The notes beneath the pieces were generated by a model. The model saw only the letters and a program-made list of their open reading frames with translations. It searched no databases and was not told the origin of the DNA. A stretch of 64,000 nucleotides of DNA from Pieris napi (Eukaryota > Arthropoda > Insecta > Lepidoptera > Pieridae): NCBI RefSeq assembly GCF_905475465.1, contig NC_062251.1, positions 10,700,047 to 10,764,046 of the forward strand, written 5' to 3'. The position numbers and the translations under genes were made by a program. Of this stretch, positions 1-10,738 are shown piece by piece. The stretch's first letter is position 1; each line of letters begins with the position of its first letter.

Positions 1-1067
1 CTGGAGTGAATCTATTAAAAGACGAACAAAGACTTTTCCAACTGTCTTTCTTACCCATTTTTATAATAATTTTTTTCCTCGAATCTATTTTCTTATATTC
101 TATATAATTGTCCATTGTCATATTACGTCTATAATTAGCTAACGCTTCTCTTGATTTGGTTACAGCCTCGGCACAAGTATCATTCCACCAAGGAGCTGGA
201 GGAACAGACTTTTTACTAGAAGATTTATGCTTTAACAATGGAACACAGTTTTCTTTTAAACTAAGTAGTAATTTAGAAAATTCATCATATTGAACTAAAG
301 GATCAATTGTTGAAGGAGAAAATTTATCAAATATATCTTTGGATTTGTCATTGTACATATTCCAGTTTGTTTTATTATATAAATACTTATGTATAGACTC
401 TTGAACTGTATATTTTTGAGTTGAGGTAATGATGTTAACAAAAGTAGGTAAATGATAGCTCCCTAAAGGGTCATCACCAACATACCACTCACAAAGTGGT
501 GCAATATCAGGGCTAACACAAGTAACATCAATAGCTGATGCATTATTACCAGGTCTAGAAATAGTAGTAGGGTCACCAGAATTTAAAATACATAAATCAG
601 CATCATCAAATATATCAAATAATTCACGACCTCTTGAATTGGTAGTATCACAACCAAAAGCTATATTGTGAGCATTAAAATCACCAGAAACAAGACAAGG
701 CTTGGGTAATTGCAAAATAATCTTTCTCAAATTAATCAAACTAATTGAGCTATTATTTGGTGGACAGTAGACACAGTGTTATTATAGAAATAGCTATAAA
801 TTGAATATTTTGATAGAAAGTAGTTTATAAGACCTTAAATTTAATATCATTTTTTATTAAAATACCTACACCGCCATGTTCATTTTTAGCATTTTTTCCT
901 ATATAGTTATAGCCAGCGATTGATAAATAGGGGTTTGAATCTTTCAAAAACCAGGTTTCATTGAGAAGACACACATCTATGTTTTTTTGAATTAATGATG
1001 ATTTAAGTAAAGCCTTTTTATTATTGACACTCTGAATATTATGTTGCATTATTTTTAAAACAGCCAT
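1..1067 (-). pseudogene. LINE ORF2, endonuclease domain, broken and cut by window edge
   Basis: The frame starts at ATG 1067 with an N-terminus typical of EEP-fold LINE endonucleases (MQHNIQS, then LLNETW with the catalytic Glu). It stops at a TAA at 825-827, continues in the same frame for about 16 codons, then shifts near 770. From there it is open to base 1 with the rest of the endonuclease: a GDFNAH motif near 668-685, SAID near 530-545 and a GSYHLP motif near 455-470. The following 140 residues are the linker before reverse transcriptase, which lies outside the window. One stop plus one frameshift inside the endonuclease make the protein non-functional as it stands. Confidence 0.8.
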
Positions 1068-1200
1068 TATTTGGTAAGATTTTCTATCAATATATCTTTA
1101 ATGTGTGTGGTTGTGTTTGTTTTATTTGAATTAGCTAACGTAACTAAGGTTTTTATTATTTTTTGTAAAAAGATATCATCTTTTACAAGGTAGTCATAGG

Positions 1201-2184
1201 TCAAGGTGTTGGAGTTAGTATTTGGTGTTTGAACGGTTGAAACCGGTGCTGTGATAGGGGACTCATGACTATTTTCTTAACCGGGGTAGACTTAGTTTTC
1301 AATGCAAATGTCACTGATTTGTCTGTTTTCGCTTTGGTCAACGCAGGAAAATCTTTATTTAATACTACTGTTGAATACATTCTGGTCAAGTAATTTGTTT
1401 CATGTCTTTTACGTTGTTCTATTTTAATGCGACAAAACTTAGATATTGCTAGGTGGTCCCCACCACAGTTGCAACACTTCAAGATGTCTGATGAGCACTC
1501 CTTGTAGGAATGTGCACCTGAACATCTTGAACATACATCATCATTTCGACATATTTTGGCATTGTGCCTAAACTTCATGCACTTGAAGCATTGCATCAGT
1601 GGTGGCACATAAGTGTATACCCTGTATCTCCACTTGTCCAGAAAAACATATTGAGGGAGGGAAATGCCTACAAATGTTACACTCACCGTAGTGAGAGGGA
1701 CTATATCCTGACCTACTTTCTTGGTGAACCGTCTCACAGCTATAATTTCGGCATCCGCCATCAGTTTTTCATACAGTTCTGCATTGCTCGATTCCTTGTC
1801 GACGAATCTAATAGTGCCGGTTCTCTCCACCGACGCTGCTGGTATGTACGCCTTCAAATTGTTTTCCTTAAGACAACTATGGCTTAGGAAGTCATTTGCT
1901 GCTACCGCCTGTTTGAAGACTACCATTATTTTGTTCGCATTTAATCTACGCTTTTCAACAATGCCCTTTACATTTTTGTAAAATTTCGAGAGATATAAGG
2001 GGTTTTTAGAGTAGGTAGAGCTGTTGTCCGGGTATGACCTCTTATATTCAGGTTTAAAAAAGGGTTTGTACTTATCGTCTGGTGACGAAGACGCCACTGG
2101 AAGCTGCTCCTTCATTTTTCGCTTTTTTGTTGTCCGCGGTGTCGCCATACACCCATCGTCATCTCCGCCGCTCTCCGGCTCCAT
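1201..2184 (-). CDS. LINE ORF1, gag-like nucleic-acid-binding protein
   Basis: An intact 327-residue frame starting at an ATG at 2184. The N-terminus is basic and low complexity (TTKKRKMKEQ), suggesting a nuclear localisation signal. The centre resembles the RRM-like part of Jockey ORF1 proteins. Around residues 195-255 come three cysteine knuckles: CFKCMKFRHNAKIC, CSRCSGAHSYKEC and CCNCGGDHLAISKFC. The first is a standard CX2CX4HX4C. The family coats element RNA in ribonucleoprotein particles. The tail is Lys/Thr/Pro-rich. It is the only transposon frame in the window that looks undamaged, so this insertion may be fairly young or the intact frame may be chance. Confidence 0.85.
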   Translation of the reverse strand: MEPESGGDDDGCMATPRTTKKRKMKEQLPVASSSPDDKYKPFFKPEYKRSYPDNSSTYSKNPLYLSKFYKNVKGIVEKRRLNANKIMVVFKQAVAANDFLSHSCLKENNLKAYIPAASVERTGTIRFVDKESSNAELYEKLMADAEIIAVRRFTKKVGQDIVPLTTVSVTFVGISLPQYVFLDKWRYRVYTYVPPLMQCFKCMKFRHNAKICRNDDVCSRCSGAHSYKECSSDILKCCNCGGDHLAISKFCRIKIEQRKRHETNYLTRMYSTVVLNKDFPALTKAKTDKSVTFALKTKSTPVKKIVMSPLSQHRFQPFKHQILTPTP

Positions 2185-2340
2185 TACGACTAGTCCCAGC
2201 TAGGTATTTCGTTAGTTTACCAACTTATTTGAATTTATTGAAAAAATTGTTTAAAAAAGGCGCCCTTCCAGTTCCCGCCAAAAAAGGAAGTCTAATGTCA
2301 CTTTGTAAAATAACGTTGCCATATTTAAAGTAATAGTGAT

Positions 2341-3589
2341 GCGTTCAGTTCTTGTTCAATCAGATGAATGAACAATGAGTGTGAATAGTCAATCATTTCA
2401 AACAATAAAAGAATATTATTTCTATTTCAAAATTTTATAAAAGTGCTCTGATATAAGTTAGGTACTAGTACTATGTAACTACAATCAGTTTTTTGACGTC
2501 TTATTGCAAAGCGCGGCGCGGCGACTAGTGCCATCACCGATCATTAATTCAGGGGTTTTTACTTTGTCACAACACTATTTTTATTTCATTAAAAACTGAC
2601 AACACCGTAAACGTCAGTTGACTTCGTCTAATTAAAAATTCGACTCTAAGTATATAATCTTTTATTTTAAACAATAATTAAAACTCCTATATTTGTTTAA
2701 AAGGTAAATGTCATTGTCAGATGTCATGGTCATTCAAAATTCTTGTTAAGCTGCTAAGCTAAGAAATAGAAGCTAACTTCACGCATATTCTATTTCTTTT
2801 TACTTGTAGATTGTCTTATTCCCAAAACCAAATCCCATCTCGCTCGCGCACGCTATCATCACACTCCCAATTTTGTGCCACAGGTGCGCGCGCATCGTAA
2901 AATTTCACTCTCATCAATTTTTCATAACGCGCCTAAGTTAAAAGAAGTATAACTTCAAAAAAAATCTGTTATTTTATGTTTATCTATAAAAATACTAATT
3001 ACTATAGCACATATACATACTATATACATATAGTTCATGGTTGTCACTGTTTATATTTTATAGATTCATAAGATGAAAGATCTTCAAAATAAAAAACACT
3101 GTTTCAAAGGGCTGTATGGACTAAAGTCCTTTGTCTTTCCCATTAGGGATAAATTAATATTTAATATCATCATCAACATTGTTTCAAAGTTTATAGTTGA
3201 ATGTTTTAAAAAATAATCATGCTAATAATTTTGTTAGAATGGTGAGTTATAGAATACCTATTTTCTTGTAGTCGGAGTTGGCTTGGTTAAAAGACTTACC
3301 TTCAACGTGAAAAATTTGCTTGCATGCTTTTTAATAGTGAATGTGGAGTTAGAACCTATAACTAACCTATATTCCAAGAAAGTTACAAAATTAATTATTA
3401 AGGTTTAGGTTAAAAATACATTTTTGTTTCAGTAATCACAAATGAAAATAAAATTGGGACAAGCAATGGGTAAAAATAGTAATTTAAGCTTTATATATAA
3501 TTATATTTGTTTAACTCATTTAAAATGTTAGTATAATATAGAAACAAGTAATATTAACTAAAAAGGAAGAGCCCCGGCTATAACTTTTG
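2341..3589. other. intergenic, no gene seen
   Basis: AT-rich sequence without a convincing reading frame. A GC-richer patch near 2500-2540 and another near 2840-2890 (CpG and GCGC runs) stand out. A stretch near 3105-3180 ends in an ATCATCATC run and could be the 3' end of an old LINE. No tRNA, no clear promoter. Confidence 0.5.
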
Positions 3590-3800
3590 ATCTTGGTCAC
3601 AGCCTTCTGCATTCTAGACAGACAGGCATGTTTTGTTTTTAAAGACAAGTAGCTTATCAGCCTTCTGTGTCTTTGTTTGATTTTTGGATATTAGACAAAC
3701 TGGTTTGCTGACAAACAAATATCAATTGGTGTAATAGTGAAAAAGCCAGGTTATGAATGTATGACCAGAGAATTGTCAGTTGTGTGCTTAGCCACTAGCT
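3590..3800 (-). repeat. degraded tRNA-derived SINE, same family as 59.07-59.29 kb
   Basis: The order of short blocks matches the better copy at 59 kb: a CAGCCTTCTGTG block, a TTTTTGG block, a run near TAGACAAACTGG, then an end near GCCACTAGC, which is the minus-strand A-box region. It is heavily diverged and the B box is no longer readable. Inferred by eye from the shared order of blocks. Confidence 0.5.
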
Positions 3801-3840
3801 CGATGTTCAATATTAACATAGAAAACATTTTGTCTTTCAG

Positions 3841-3921
3841 TTTAAGAAGCGTGACCCAATTGGAGTAAATGGAATGGTAGAAATTAACATAAAAGGCCTA
3901 ACTCTTATTGTAAAGACATGA
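3841..3921 (+). other. exon-like stretch, unknown product
   Basis: A pyrimidine tract ending in TTTCAG at 3840 is followed by an open frame of 26 codons to TGA, containing DPIGVNGMVEINIKGL. The composition looks coding. A second small frame, 3965-4075, reads as a similarly protein-like C-terminus (YKKIVREYKYTLQEEG) ending in TAA. I do not recognise either. They could be a terminal exon, two pieces of a processed pseudogene, or chance. Confidence 0.25.
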
Positions 3922-4292
3922 AAGTCTTTATCACTTTTTTAATTGCAAATATAGTACATCTTAGTCCACCAAGTACAAGAAAATTGTGAGGGAGTACAAG
4001 TACACTTTGCAAGAAGAGGGTCAACCCGAACCTTTGGTTTCCACCCCAAGCAATGTTACTGTGAAATGTCAGTAAACTTTTACCATAAATTTAGTAAAGA
4101 TCAAAGTTTTATTTAATATTTTACAATAAATATTCTTCTTTGCAAGTTTGATTGTAGGAAAAGTAAACTAAATAAAATCAAAATTTTCTTGCAAAGTTTT
4201 CATTCTTGTATAAAGTAAAATTATGATAACTAATTATTATGTAATTTTGTTACATTGAATTAAATCTTGAATCAAAATTTGGCTGTATATCT

Positions 4293-4445
4293 AAGTCAAA
4301 GTCAAATCATTTATTTCAATTAGACCACCTAAAATGGCACTTTTGAACGTCAAACAAAATACAAAGAAGATTCTTCTTGCCCCTTCCAAAAGGTAGTTTC
4401 GTGTGGAGAAGAATGGGCAAGAAACTCCATACTTACTCTTTTAAA
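4293..4445 (+). repeat. dispersed repeat, family B (diverged copy)
   Basis: Contains AGTCAAATCATTTATTTCAA followed by an ACTTTTGAACGTC block and a later GGCAAGAAACTCC block. The same blocks in the same order occur at 15.25-15.45 kb and partly at 27.18-27.33 kb. The arrangement resembles the 3' end of a lepidopteran non-LTR element or SINE; no coding frame is present. Confidence 0.5.
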
Positions 4446-5574
4446 ATAGGTTTGAAATAATTTATATCTAGCTTTTGACTACTCGACACAAGTCATTCTC
4501 TAGGACTTAACCTTTTTGAGTAATACTAATCAAATATAAGTAAGGTCCTAACTACCTTAAGACAACAGACCACAATGTTGATATAAAAATGAATTGAATA
4601 AACTGTAATCATATTCTATGTGTAAATTTATTGTAGATTGTGCTTTATATTTTGTAGCAAACTATGAGCCCTTTAATGGTATGGGGAGGTATTTGAAGTT
4701 TTTATAATAATACATTTTTGTTTTCGACACTACGAAGATTTTGCTAAAATAATTACCTACCTTAATAATAAAGATTACTCTGTAGTATTGATGGTAATTT
4801 TAAATTTCTATACAATTGCAATAAATAATAAAATAAACTAAATACACTTTATTCGCAACGCAAATTCATCACTTTCGGAGTTAATTAATTTAAAAATGCA
4901 AATCAAATTGTCGCAAGCAGGGCTATTCTAAAGCTTACAGACAGTAAAAATATATATGCAGTAGGTATACAATGAAAAACATAAGAATTGATTAACACTA
5001 TATTATATTATACATTTTGATTATTTGATTATACATTTGGCTGATTGAATTATTTAGTTTAGTCAAACAACAGAGCGTATGGTATGGTAAGCGAACTTAA
5101 ATTAAATCTGTCAATTATCTCTTTCATTTAGCTTGACTTTTAAATTTATATTTAGAATCACATTGTTATAACAATTGATATGTGAGACAGTGCGCAAAGG
5201 TTTATTTGACCTTAATATAGCTAAAATAGACACTTTATACCATAATATTTAGTGAATGTGTTGTCTAGAACTTTCTAAACAATTTCTAAAAAAAATATAT
5301 ACACAGTGCGCTACATACACATACTATATACTTACTATACTAAAATAGTATGCATTACTTCCGTCAAAATATACTTAAACATAATTAGGTAGGTTACATA
5401 ACAGGTAGGATAAAAGATAAAACACTAATATGTTAAATAGACTATAGTCTATAGTCATATTAATATTGACTTCTATATAGTGCTACCTCTAACTAATTTG
5501 TGATAAACGATGGCAGTTTTTGTCCTTGAGTGAAATAATTACAAAGATTCATGACCCTCATGTGTTTTCATACT
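4446..5574. other. intergenic, includes the Hyperkinetic 3' UTR
   Basis: Very AT-rich, no gene seen. The last few hundred bases next to 5575 are expected to be the 3' UTR of the minus-strand channel-subunit gene. A candidate polyadenylation signal, AATAAA on the minus strand, lies near 5203, about 370 bp after the stop codon; its use is inferred. Confidence 0.4.
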
Positions 5575-8470
5575 TTATACATCAGCAGGTGATCCCAGAT
5601 TGAACCTAGACATTTTACGGTCTCGGGAGCTCGCCAATTGCCCTGACGTGGAGCGCTGCAGCGAGCCAGAACGTGACTGGGAGGGTTCCGACTTAGACTT
5701 CTTACCCTTGCTGCCTCCCGATGCTGGTTGTTTGCCTTTCAGAGAAGATACAGATACTACTGTATCGGACGTCACGCCATCACGTTCTTCGCGCCGTATC
5801 ACCGCGCCAGCATTGTTCAAAAAGAACTTTGGTTTTGGGTCTTGTAGCGAGTCCTAAGTAAAATAAAGGACAAGAGTGTGTTATACAATTATTTTTCTTT
5901 TACTGTTGTAAAATTCAGTTTGAACCTGACCTTAGACTTGGAAGCCGTGTCAGAGCTTCGTTTCCACCAACGTCATTGAAACGCACCCCTGACTACTTCC
6001 TCCTTCTCGGGGGTCGAAACGTTGGCTTCCACGTCATCTTCTTTCGGCGTCTCTGTGCCATCACTGACCGTACAAAAGTTTCGTTAAACAGTACCTTAGA
6101 ATGCAAAGATTCATAATAAAACTTCAGTGCTTAATGACCTAACTTACGCAGCGTCTAGTCTGGCGTTCTGTTGGTTTCGCATCGTCAGAGTTGAGATAAT
6201 CGGGGGTCGCTGTGGTTTGTTTGCCAGAATTTTTTCGATGTCCAAAATCACCGCCTTAGACAATTGAGGCACGATCTATGAAATCGAATTTAATGACTCA
6301 TTAATACAATAATACATGAACTGTTTATTTGAGAAAATAAAAATGACGGAAAGTTCTGCAGTAAAATATCGTGGGTTGGTTTTTGTCCGTCGTTGTTCTA
6401 TTGTTTAATGTGTCTGTATAATATAATATAAAACATATTTATTTAATTGAAACCACATATTACTTGATTACGTATTTTTACGATTACGATAGAGGGCGAT
6501 TCCTCTGTAATGTAATAAAAAATGAATAAAATAAATAATAAGAATAATGTAAATATTAGGAATTATTTACATTATTCTTAATTAATATTTATTAAAATTT
6601 ATTTTCTGTTTTTTAGTTTAGTTTTCTATATATAAAGCGTGTGTTCTAGTTTTTTTTAAACTATTATTTATTTTTTAGTTAAATTTTTTTCATTTTTTTT
6701 TCGGATTATTGCATTGTCGATCTTTGACAGGTGCGCAAAGTTTGAATTAAATCTGTCCGTTAAAAGTGGGTCAAAATCGAGTCCGAAGGAGTCGGTTACA
6801 TACATACATACAGGTGAAGCTAATATAAAGCGTATAAAAATCGCCTCCTAAATAAGATACCTGCAGTGCGTGTATATTTTCTTTGAATTGTTCGACACTT
6901 GTAGCGCCTAGAAGTAAGCAGTTTATATTTTCATTTTTAAGACACCACGCCACCGACAACTGCCTTATCGAGCAATCTGAAAACACAATGAGACAGGCGT
7001 AAATATTAATAACTCGATTTTATAATTAGGTATATCGAATCATAAATTATACTCGCTTAAGGCATTGGCTATGTCGGAGAGAGCTTTCAGTTTGTCCTTG
7101 AAACTTCGTGACTCTTCGGCTACTGTAGATTCATTGTTTTCGAGTTCCTATAAAAACACCTTATTTAAGCTTATTTTATTTAAAATATATTATGTAAAGG
7201 ATGTTTAATGAATGCTTTAGTTACATTGTTAGCAACGAGTTCCTCCTCCCACCAGCTGAATGTGCTGTATTTGCGGTTGAAGCGAGATTTGGCAAATAAC
7301 TGTGCCACCTCCTCATGGTTCAGACCCTTATCAGTACTTAGTGCAGACCACACCATAGTTCCTGTATACAAAGACAATGATTACGAACGATCATGGGTAC
7401 CTACAATACTAAAATTAATATACTGACCCACTCCAATCATACGATACACATCTGGCATATACAGTTCGGTCTTTTCACGACAGAACATATGGTACTCTGT
7501 CTGCTCGGCGACCGGCGTACAGCAATTGAAAGATCGACACTTAGAGTACGCGTCCATAATCTATGAAATCCATTTTATTGTATTATTAAAATATATTTAA
7601 CTACATTATACATTTTGATATAAGGCAAAAAGTACATTTTACCTCGGTTGGAGTCCAGCGCGCTGTGCCCCAATACATCGCATATCCTTGGTTTATGATG
7701 TAGTTCATTGTTCGGACCAATTCTGCAATAAGCAATTTATAACATTGATACAATACTTTGTATCGATTTAATTATAAAGAATGCAGGGTCCTACCTTCCA
7801 TCGGACATACTGGATCCACTTTATGTACAAGAACTAAGTCTATGTACTCTAGCTGGAGCCTCCCCAATGACTCCTTCACGCTTTCTATTATATGTTTTCG
7901 AGATTGACCTCTTTCTTCGCACCTATAAATACAAAACAAGTTTTACTTTTATATACGTATCTATGTGAACATAGCCGTTAAATTATAGAATTTTTTTTTT
8001 TTTTTTATTTCTAATAAACAAGAAAACTCACTTAGTACTCCAATAGATTTTGGTTGTAATAATAATACTGGATCGTTTAACGTTTCTTTTCTTCAGTATT
8101 CTGCCCAATTCTGCTTCACCCTGTGCTAAAATCGTTAAAAGTTATTAGTTTAGTCAATAAAGTGTCAAGTTTAAAAACTACCATTATGTTATATCAGACA
8201 TTATTAAAATGCATGTGAGATATAATTAGTTATTTTTTAAAAAGACTTACCGTTATGAGCTTTAGATAAATCAATTAAGTTGATTCCACTCTCGAGAGCT
8301 GTCATGACGAGGTCTTCAGCGACATCTTCGTTGAGCATAGTCCACAGGCTGAGGCCGATGTTGGGCACTCGCAATCCTGACTTGCCCATGTTTTTGTAAC
8401 GAAGTCCTGGAGTCACGGATGACGGTATACTTGCGTGGTTCCCCATGTACACTGACGACTGACGTGCCAT
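5575..8470 (-). CDS. Hk: voltage-gated K+ channel beta subunit (Hyperkinetic)
   Basis: Cytoplasmic Kv-beta subunit of the aldo-keto reductase fold that binds Shaker-type channels and NADP(H). I assembled eleven coding exons: 8470-8251, 8125-8032, 7922-7795, 7722-7643, 7560-7428, 7361-7225, 7147-about 7054, 6976-6861, 6275-6148, 6063-5997, 5853-5575. Phases agree throughout, giving about 491 residues. Landmarks are PGLRYKNMGKSGLRVPN (21-37), ESGINLIDLSKAHN, ITTKIYWSTK, RKHIIESVKESLGRLQLEY, a GTARW motif, EQTEYHMFCREK and CLLLGATSVEQ. At the usual catalytic positions Asp67 and Lys99 are kept, but the tyrosine is His72 and the asparagine is His138. The last two exons form a Ser/Lys-rich C-terminal extension longer than vertebrate Kv-beta2. 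The start follows a clean TTGCCAG acceptor. Ten splice donors are canonical; the donor at about 7053 is not (see findings). The 6063-5997 donor is the weakest boundary call. Confidence 0.93.
6539..6580. repeat. 17-bp-arm palindrome in Hyperkinetic intron
   Basis: Arms 6539-6555 and 6564-6580 (TAAGAATAATGTAAATA and its reverse complement) are perfect with an 8-base loop. It lies in the intron between the 6976-6861 and 6275-6148 exons, in AT-rich DNA. It could be a decayed element or chance in low-complexity sequence. Confidence 0.7.
7053..7054 (-). other. anomalous 5' splice site of Hyperkinetic exon 7
   Basis: To keep frame with the next exon (acceptor TTTTCAG at 6977-6983, exon from 6976) the exon must end at 7054, so the intron would start with AG. 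The only GT is one base further (intron GTATAA from 7052) and would shift the frame, ending translation soon after in the next exon. An alternative acceptor, ATAAG just inside that exon, with the GT donor restores frame but drops four residues (CSIR). Confidence 0.7.
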
Positions 8471-9059
8471 ATTCTCCCAACTGGCAACAAAAATATTGGA
8501 TAATCAATTTATTATAAACACTATAAATTTACAGATATAAATAATTTTCTCAGCTGTACGTGTTATGTATTGTGGTAAATCCCAAAGCCAAGTGAGCTTT
8601 GACAGTGAAGTTCTTCTTAAGATATCCTTCTCAAAAACACTGTCTATTTTAAATATATGATAACTGCAAATAATTAAGTAAAAAGCATAAAAAGGATAGC
8701 GAGCTTGGAGCTAATGCTATGCTTTATCATATTTTATCTAACGTAATAATCCTTAATATATTATAAAATAAAAAGCTAATTTTAAATTTCTGCTTAAACA
8801 CTACACTTTTTTAACAATTGCTTATTTTTTTCTAAATTGCAAGCACAATAATAAATTCCATATGATTAAAAATACTCTACTGTGGCTAGTTATTTTATAC
8901 TTATCGATATAAACCAAAATTATACACAAATACAAATTAAATAGCTACATACAATTTCTCTAATTAAATTCTATAACTCCACAAAGCATAGAGAGTGAAA
9001 AAGAAAATGCGGGAGTCAGGAAGAAAGGTAAGTTTTAAGTAATATTAATGATAACTTAC

Positions 9060-9140
9060 CTCGACGGCACTGATATGAAAGCTAAGCTAGCTACAACCTG
9101 ATGGCTGGCTAATTTAATAGAACTATGAGAGGGTTCAAAT
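9060..9140 (-). promoter_or_regulatory. Hk: 5' noncoding exon of Hyperkinetic
   Basis: A consensus donor GTAAGT (minus strand, 9059-9054) follows GTGCCGTCGAGG. It pairs naturally with the TTGCCAG acceptor at 8481-8487, which precedes the start codon by 10 bases. No ATG opens a longer frame into the coding exon here, so I read it as 5' UTR. The upstream limit of this exon is not visible and 9140 is only a guess. Confidence 0.5.
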
Positions 9141-9850
9141 CGGGTCCTTGGCTTTTGTGTTTTCTATGGATTGATATTCACGACAATTTGATAATTCGTC
9201 TTAAAGCAAGCGATCAGAGCATAGCATATCGTAGCACTCCGATGGATTGCACTCCAGACATGCGTCGCGGGGATCATGCGACGTCGACTGTGACAGCGAG
9301 TGAAGTGGCGCTGAATTTACTGTGTCGTGCATTGCTGAGCATGGTTGACGCCCTGTCCTTCGATCGTCCGAGGAACAGTTTTGATCGAGAGACACGACGC
9401 TAGGCGCAGAGGCTAGGGCGTTACCGATATATGGTGAGCATTGGGTTGGAGTCTACGCTGACGCTGTCGGGTAGACCGAGTGGTGTGTGCGGTGTGCGGC
9501 GGCTGACCGCGCGTGGATTCGCTTCGTGACATGGTGTTTCCTTTGTTCTGCCGCTGATCCGTTCTCTTCATACCTAACTCGTCTGAAACATACACTCTCA
9601 CGGTTGAAGGAAAGGACGTAGCGGGTTAAGTCACACGTAGAAAAGCAAGCGTAGCCTAACTATCTAATATCTAGGACTAACGATGATCTAACCACTGGCT
9701 GACTCCTGCTCTCAAATCCGCTCTCGCTTAAACCCTCAACGAATACGTGCACTGCGGTTGGCCGTCTGCGGAGAAAGGGCGACGGCTGCCCCAGCTCTGC
9801 GTACGCAGGTACAGCGAGTTGTGCACATGCGCTCTGGTTGTGGTTCACCT
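9141..9850 (-). promoter_or_regulatory. GC-richer region, likely promoter / 5' UTR of Hyperkinetic
   Basis: CpG-rich sequence unlike the AT-rich surroundings, lying directly upstream of the first exon of the minus-strand gene. Open frames on both strands here overlap each other and show no protein-like pattern. No TATA box or transcription start was pinned down, and part of the stretch may be transcribed 5' UTR. Confidence 0.4.
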
Positions 9851-9958
9851 TATATCAATAAAAAATCTTGTTTCTATTTTAAATATCTAATTACGCAAAA
9901 AGTACAACAACTAAAAGTGTTTGTAATTAACAACAAACAGGTGGTAATACTTATTATA

Positions 9959-10268
9959 TCTAATATATAAAATTCTCGTGTCACAGTTTTCGTTGCCATA
10001 CTCCTCCGAAACGGCTTGACCGATTTTGATGAAATTTTTTGTGCTGATAAGCACAAAAAACATCTATTTTTCATCCCCCTAAATGTTAGGGGTAGTCCAC
10101 CCCTAAATTTTATTTTTTATTTTTTAGACAAACTTTTTAATTTCTATTTTTTTATGATACAGCATTAAAAAATACATACAACCCCTAACTTTCACCCCTC
10201 TACGATCAACCCCTATTTTTTATTATAAATGATATATATGGCAAAACGACGTTTGCCGGATCAGCTAG
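9959..10268 (+). mobile_element. Lep1-like non-autonomous Helitron
   Basis: Begins with TC (TCTAATATATAAAATTCTCG), continues with the CTCCGAAACGGCTTGACCG block of lepidopteran Lep1 Helitrons, and ends with CTAG. It lies between an A (9958) and a T (10269), the expected insertion context. Just before the end is the diagnostic hairpin, GGC..AAACG-A-CGTTT..GCC at 10240-10257 with a single bulged A. It is 310 bp with no coding capacity, so it would depend on a Rep/helicase in trans. Confidence 0.85.
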
Positions 10269-10432
10269 TAGGTATAATAAATCAATAAAGCCATTGTTTT
10301 TTGACCGTTGGTTACAAAAACTTTAGAGGTGTCAAGGGACACCCGGATGGAACGAAATTCCTTTCGATTAATTTATATGTTAATTGGTATCATAACAGTA
10401 TGATAGATTTTCTCGACACCAATCTTACGACG
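10269..10432. other. spacer 3' of the 5S gene
   Basis: No gene. It carries a GGAACGAAATTCC block that resembles, in the opposite orientation, the GGAACTTCGTTCC block at about 10923-10937 in the other 5S spacer. It is probably old 5S spacer or a small element attached to it. Confidence 0.35.
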
Positions 10433-10442
10433 AAAAAAAAAA
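10433..10442 (-). terminator. Pol III terminator of the complete 5S gene
   Basis: Ten consecutive T residues (minus strand) immediately after the mature 3' GGC of the 5S sequence. Confidence 0.8.
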
Positions 10443-10560
10443 GCCAACATCACGAGGTGCTCCCAGGCGGTCACCCATCCAAGTACTGACCTCGCCCGAC
10501 GTTGCTTAACTTCGGTGATCGGACGAGAACCGGTGTATTCAACGTGGTATGGACGTTAGC
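10443..10560 (-). rRNA. 5S ribosomal RNA, complete
   Basis: A 118-nt sequence starting GCTAACGTCCATACCACG and ending GATGTTGGC on the minus strand. The ends pair as helix I with only G-U wobbles. The internal promoter is intact: box A region AAGTTAAGCAACG and box C region GGATGGGTGACCGCCTGGGA. A run of ten T residues follows directly, as a Pol III terminator, and a TATATTTT sits 21-28 bp upstream of the start, as in arthropod 5S genes. It is very likely a working or recently working gene. Confidence 0.93.
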
Positions 10561-10738
10561 GATAGCTGAATCGAAAATGTAAAATATAACAACTATAGCA
10601 AAAAGTGTCGTTGCAACTTTTGGTCTTAACTTATTCCGTCTAACCCCCTTTCGCAACGCTCGATAACTTCGTTCCAACAAGACTAATTTAGTTAAGTGAT
10701 TCCAAAAATAATTTTCATTTCTTATCCCTACAAAAAAA

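Larger units (their letters stand above)
1..2340 (-). mobile_element. Jockey-like non-LTR retrotransposon, 5' part
   Basis: On the minus strand two reading frames follow each other as in Jockey-clade LINEs: ORF1 (gag-like, three zinc knuckles) then ORF2 beginning with an apurinic-type endonuclease domain. The 133-bp gap between them contains no other frame. The element runs off the left edge of the window, so reverse transcriptase is not visible. The 5' end is uncertain; I placed it about 150 bp upstream of the ORF1 start, with no target-site duplication identified. ORF1 is uninterrupted but ORF2 carries at least one stop and one frameshift, so this copy is probably dead. Confidence 0.85.

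Noticed and set aside
9125..9601. Several 60-90 codon frames on both strands upstream of Hyperkinetic
   Set aside because: They lie in a GC-richer promoter-like patch, overlap each other and have no protein-like pattern.
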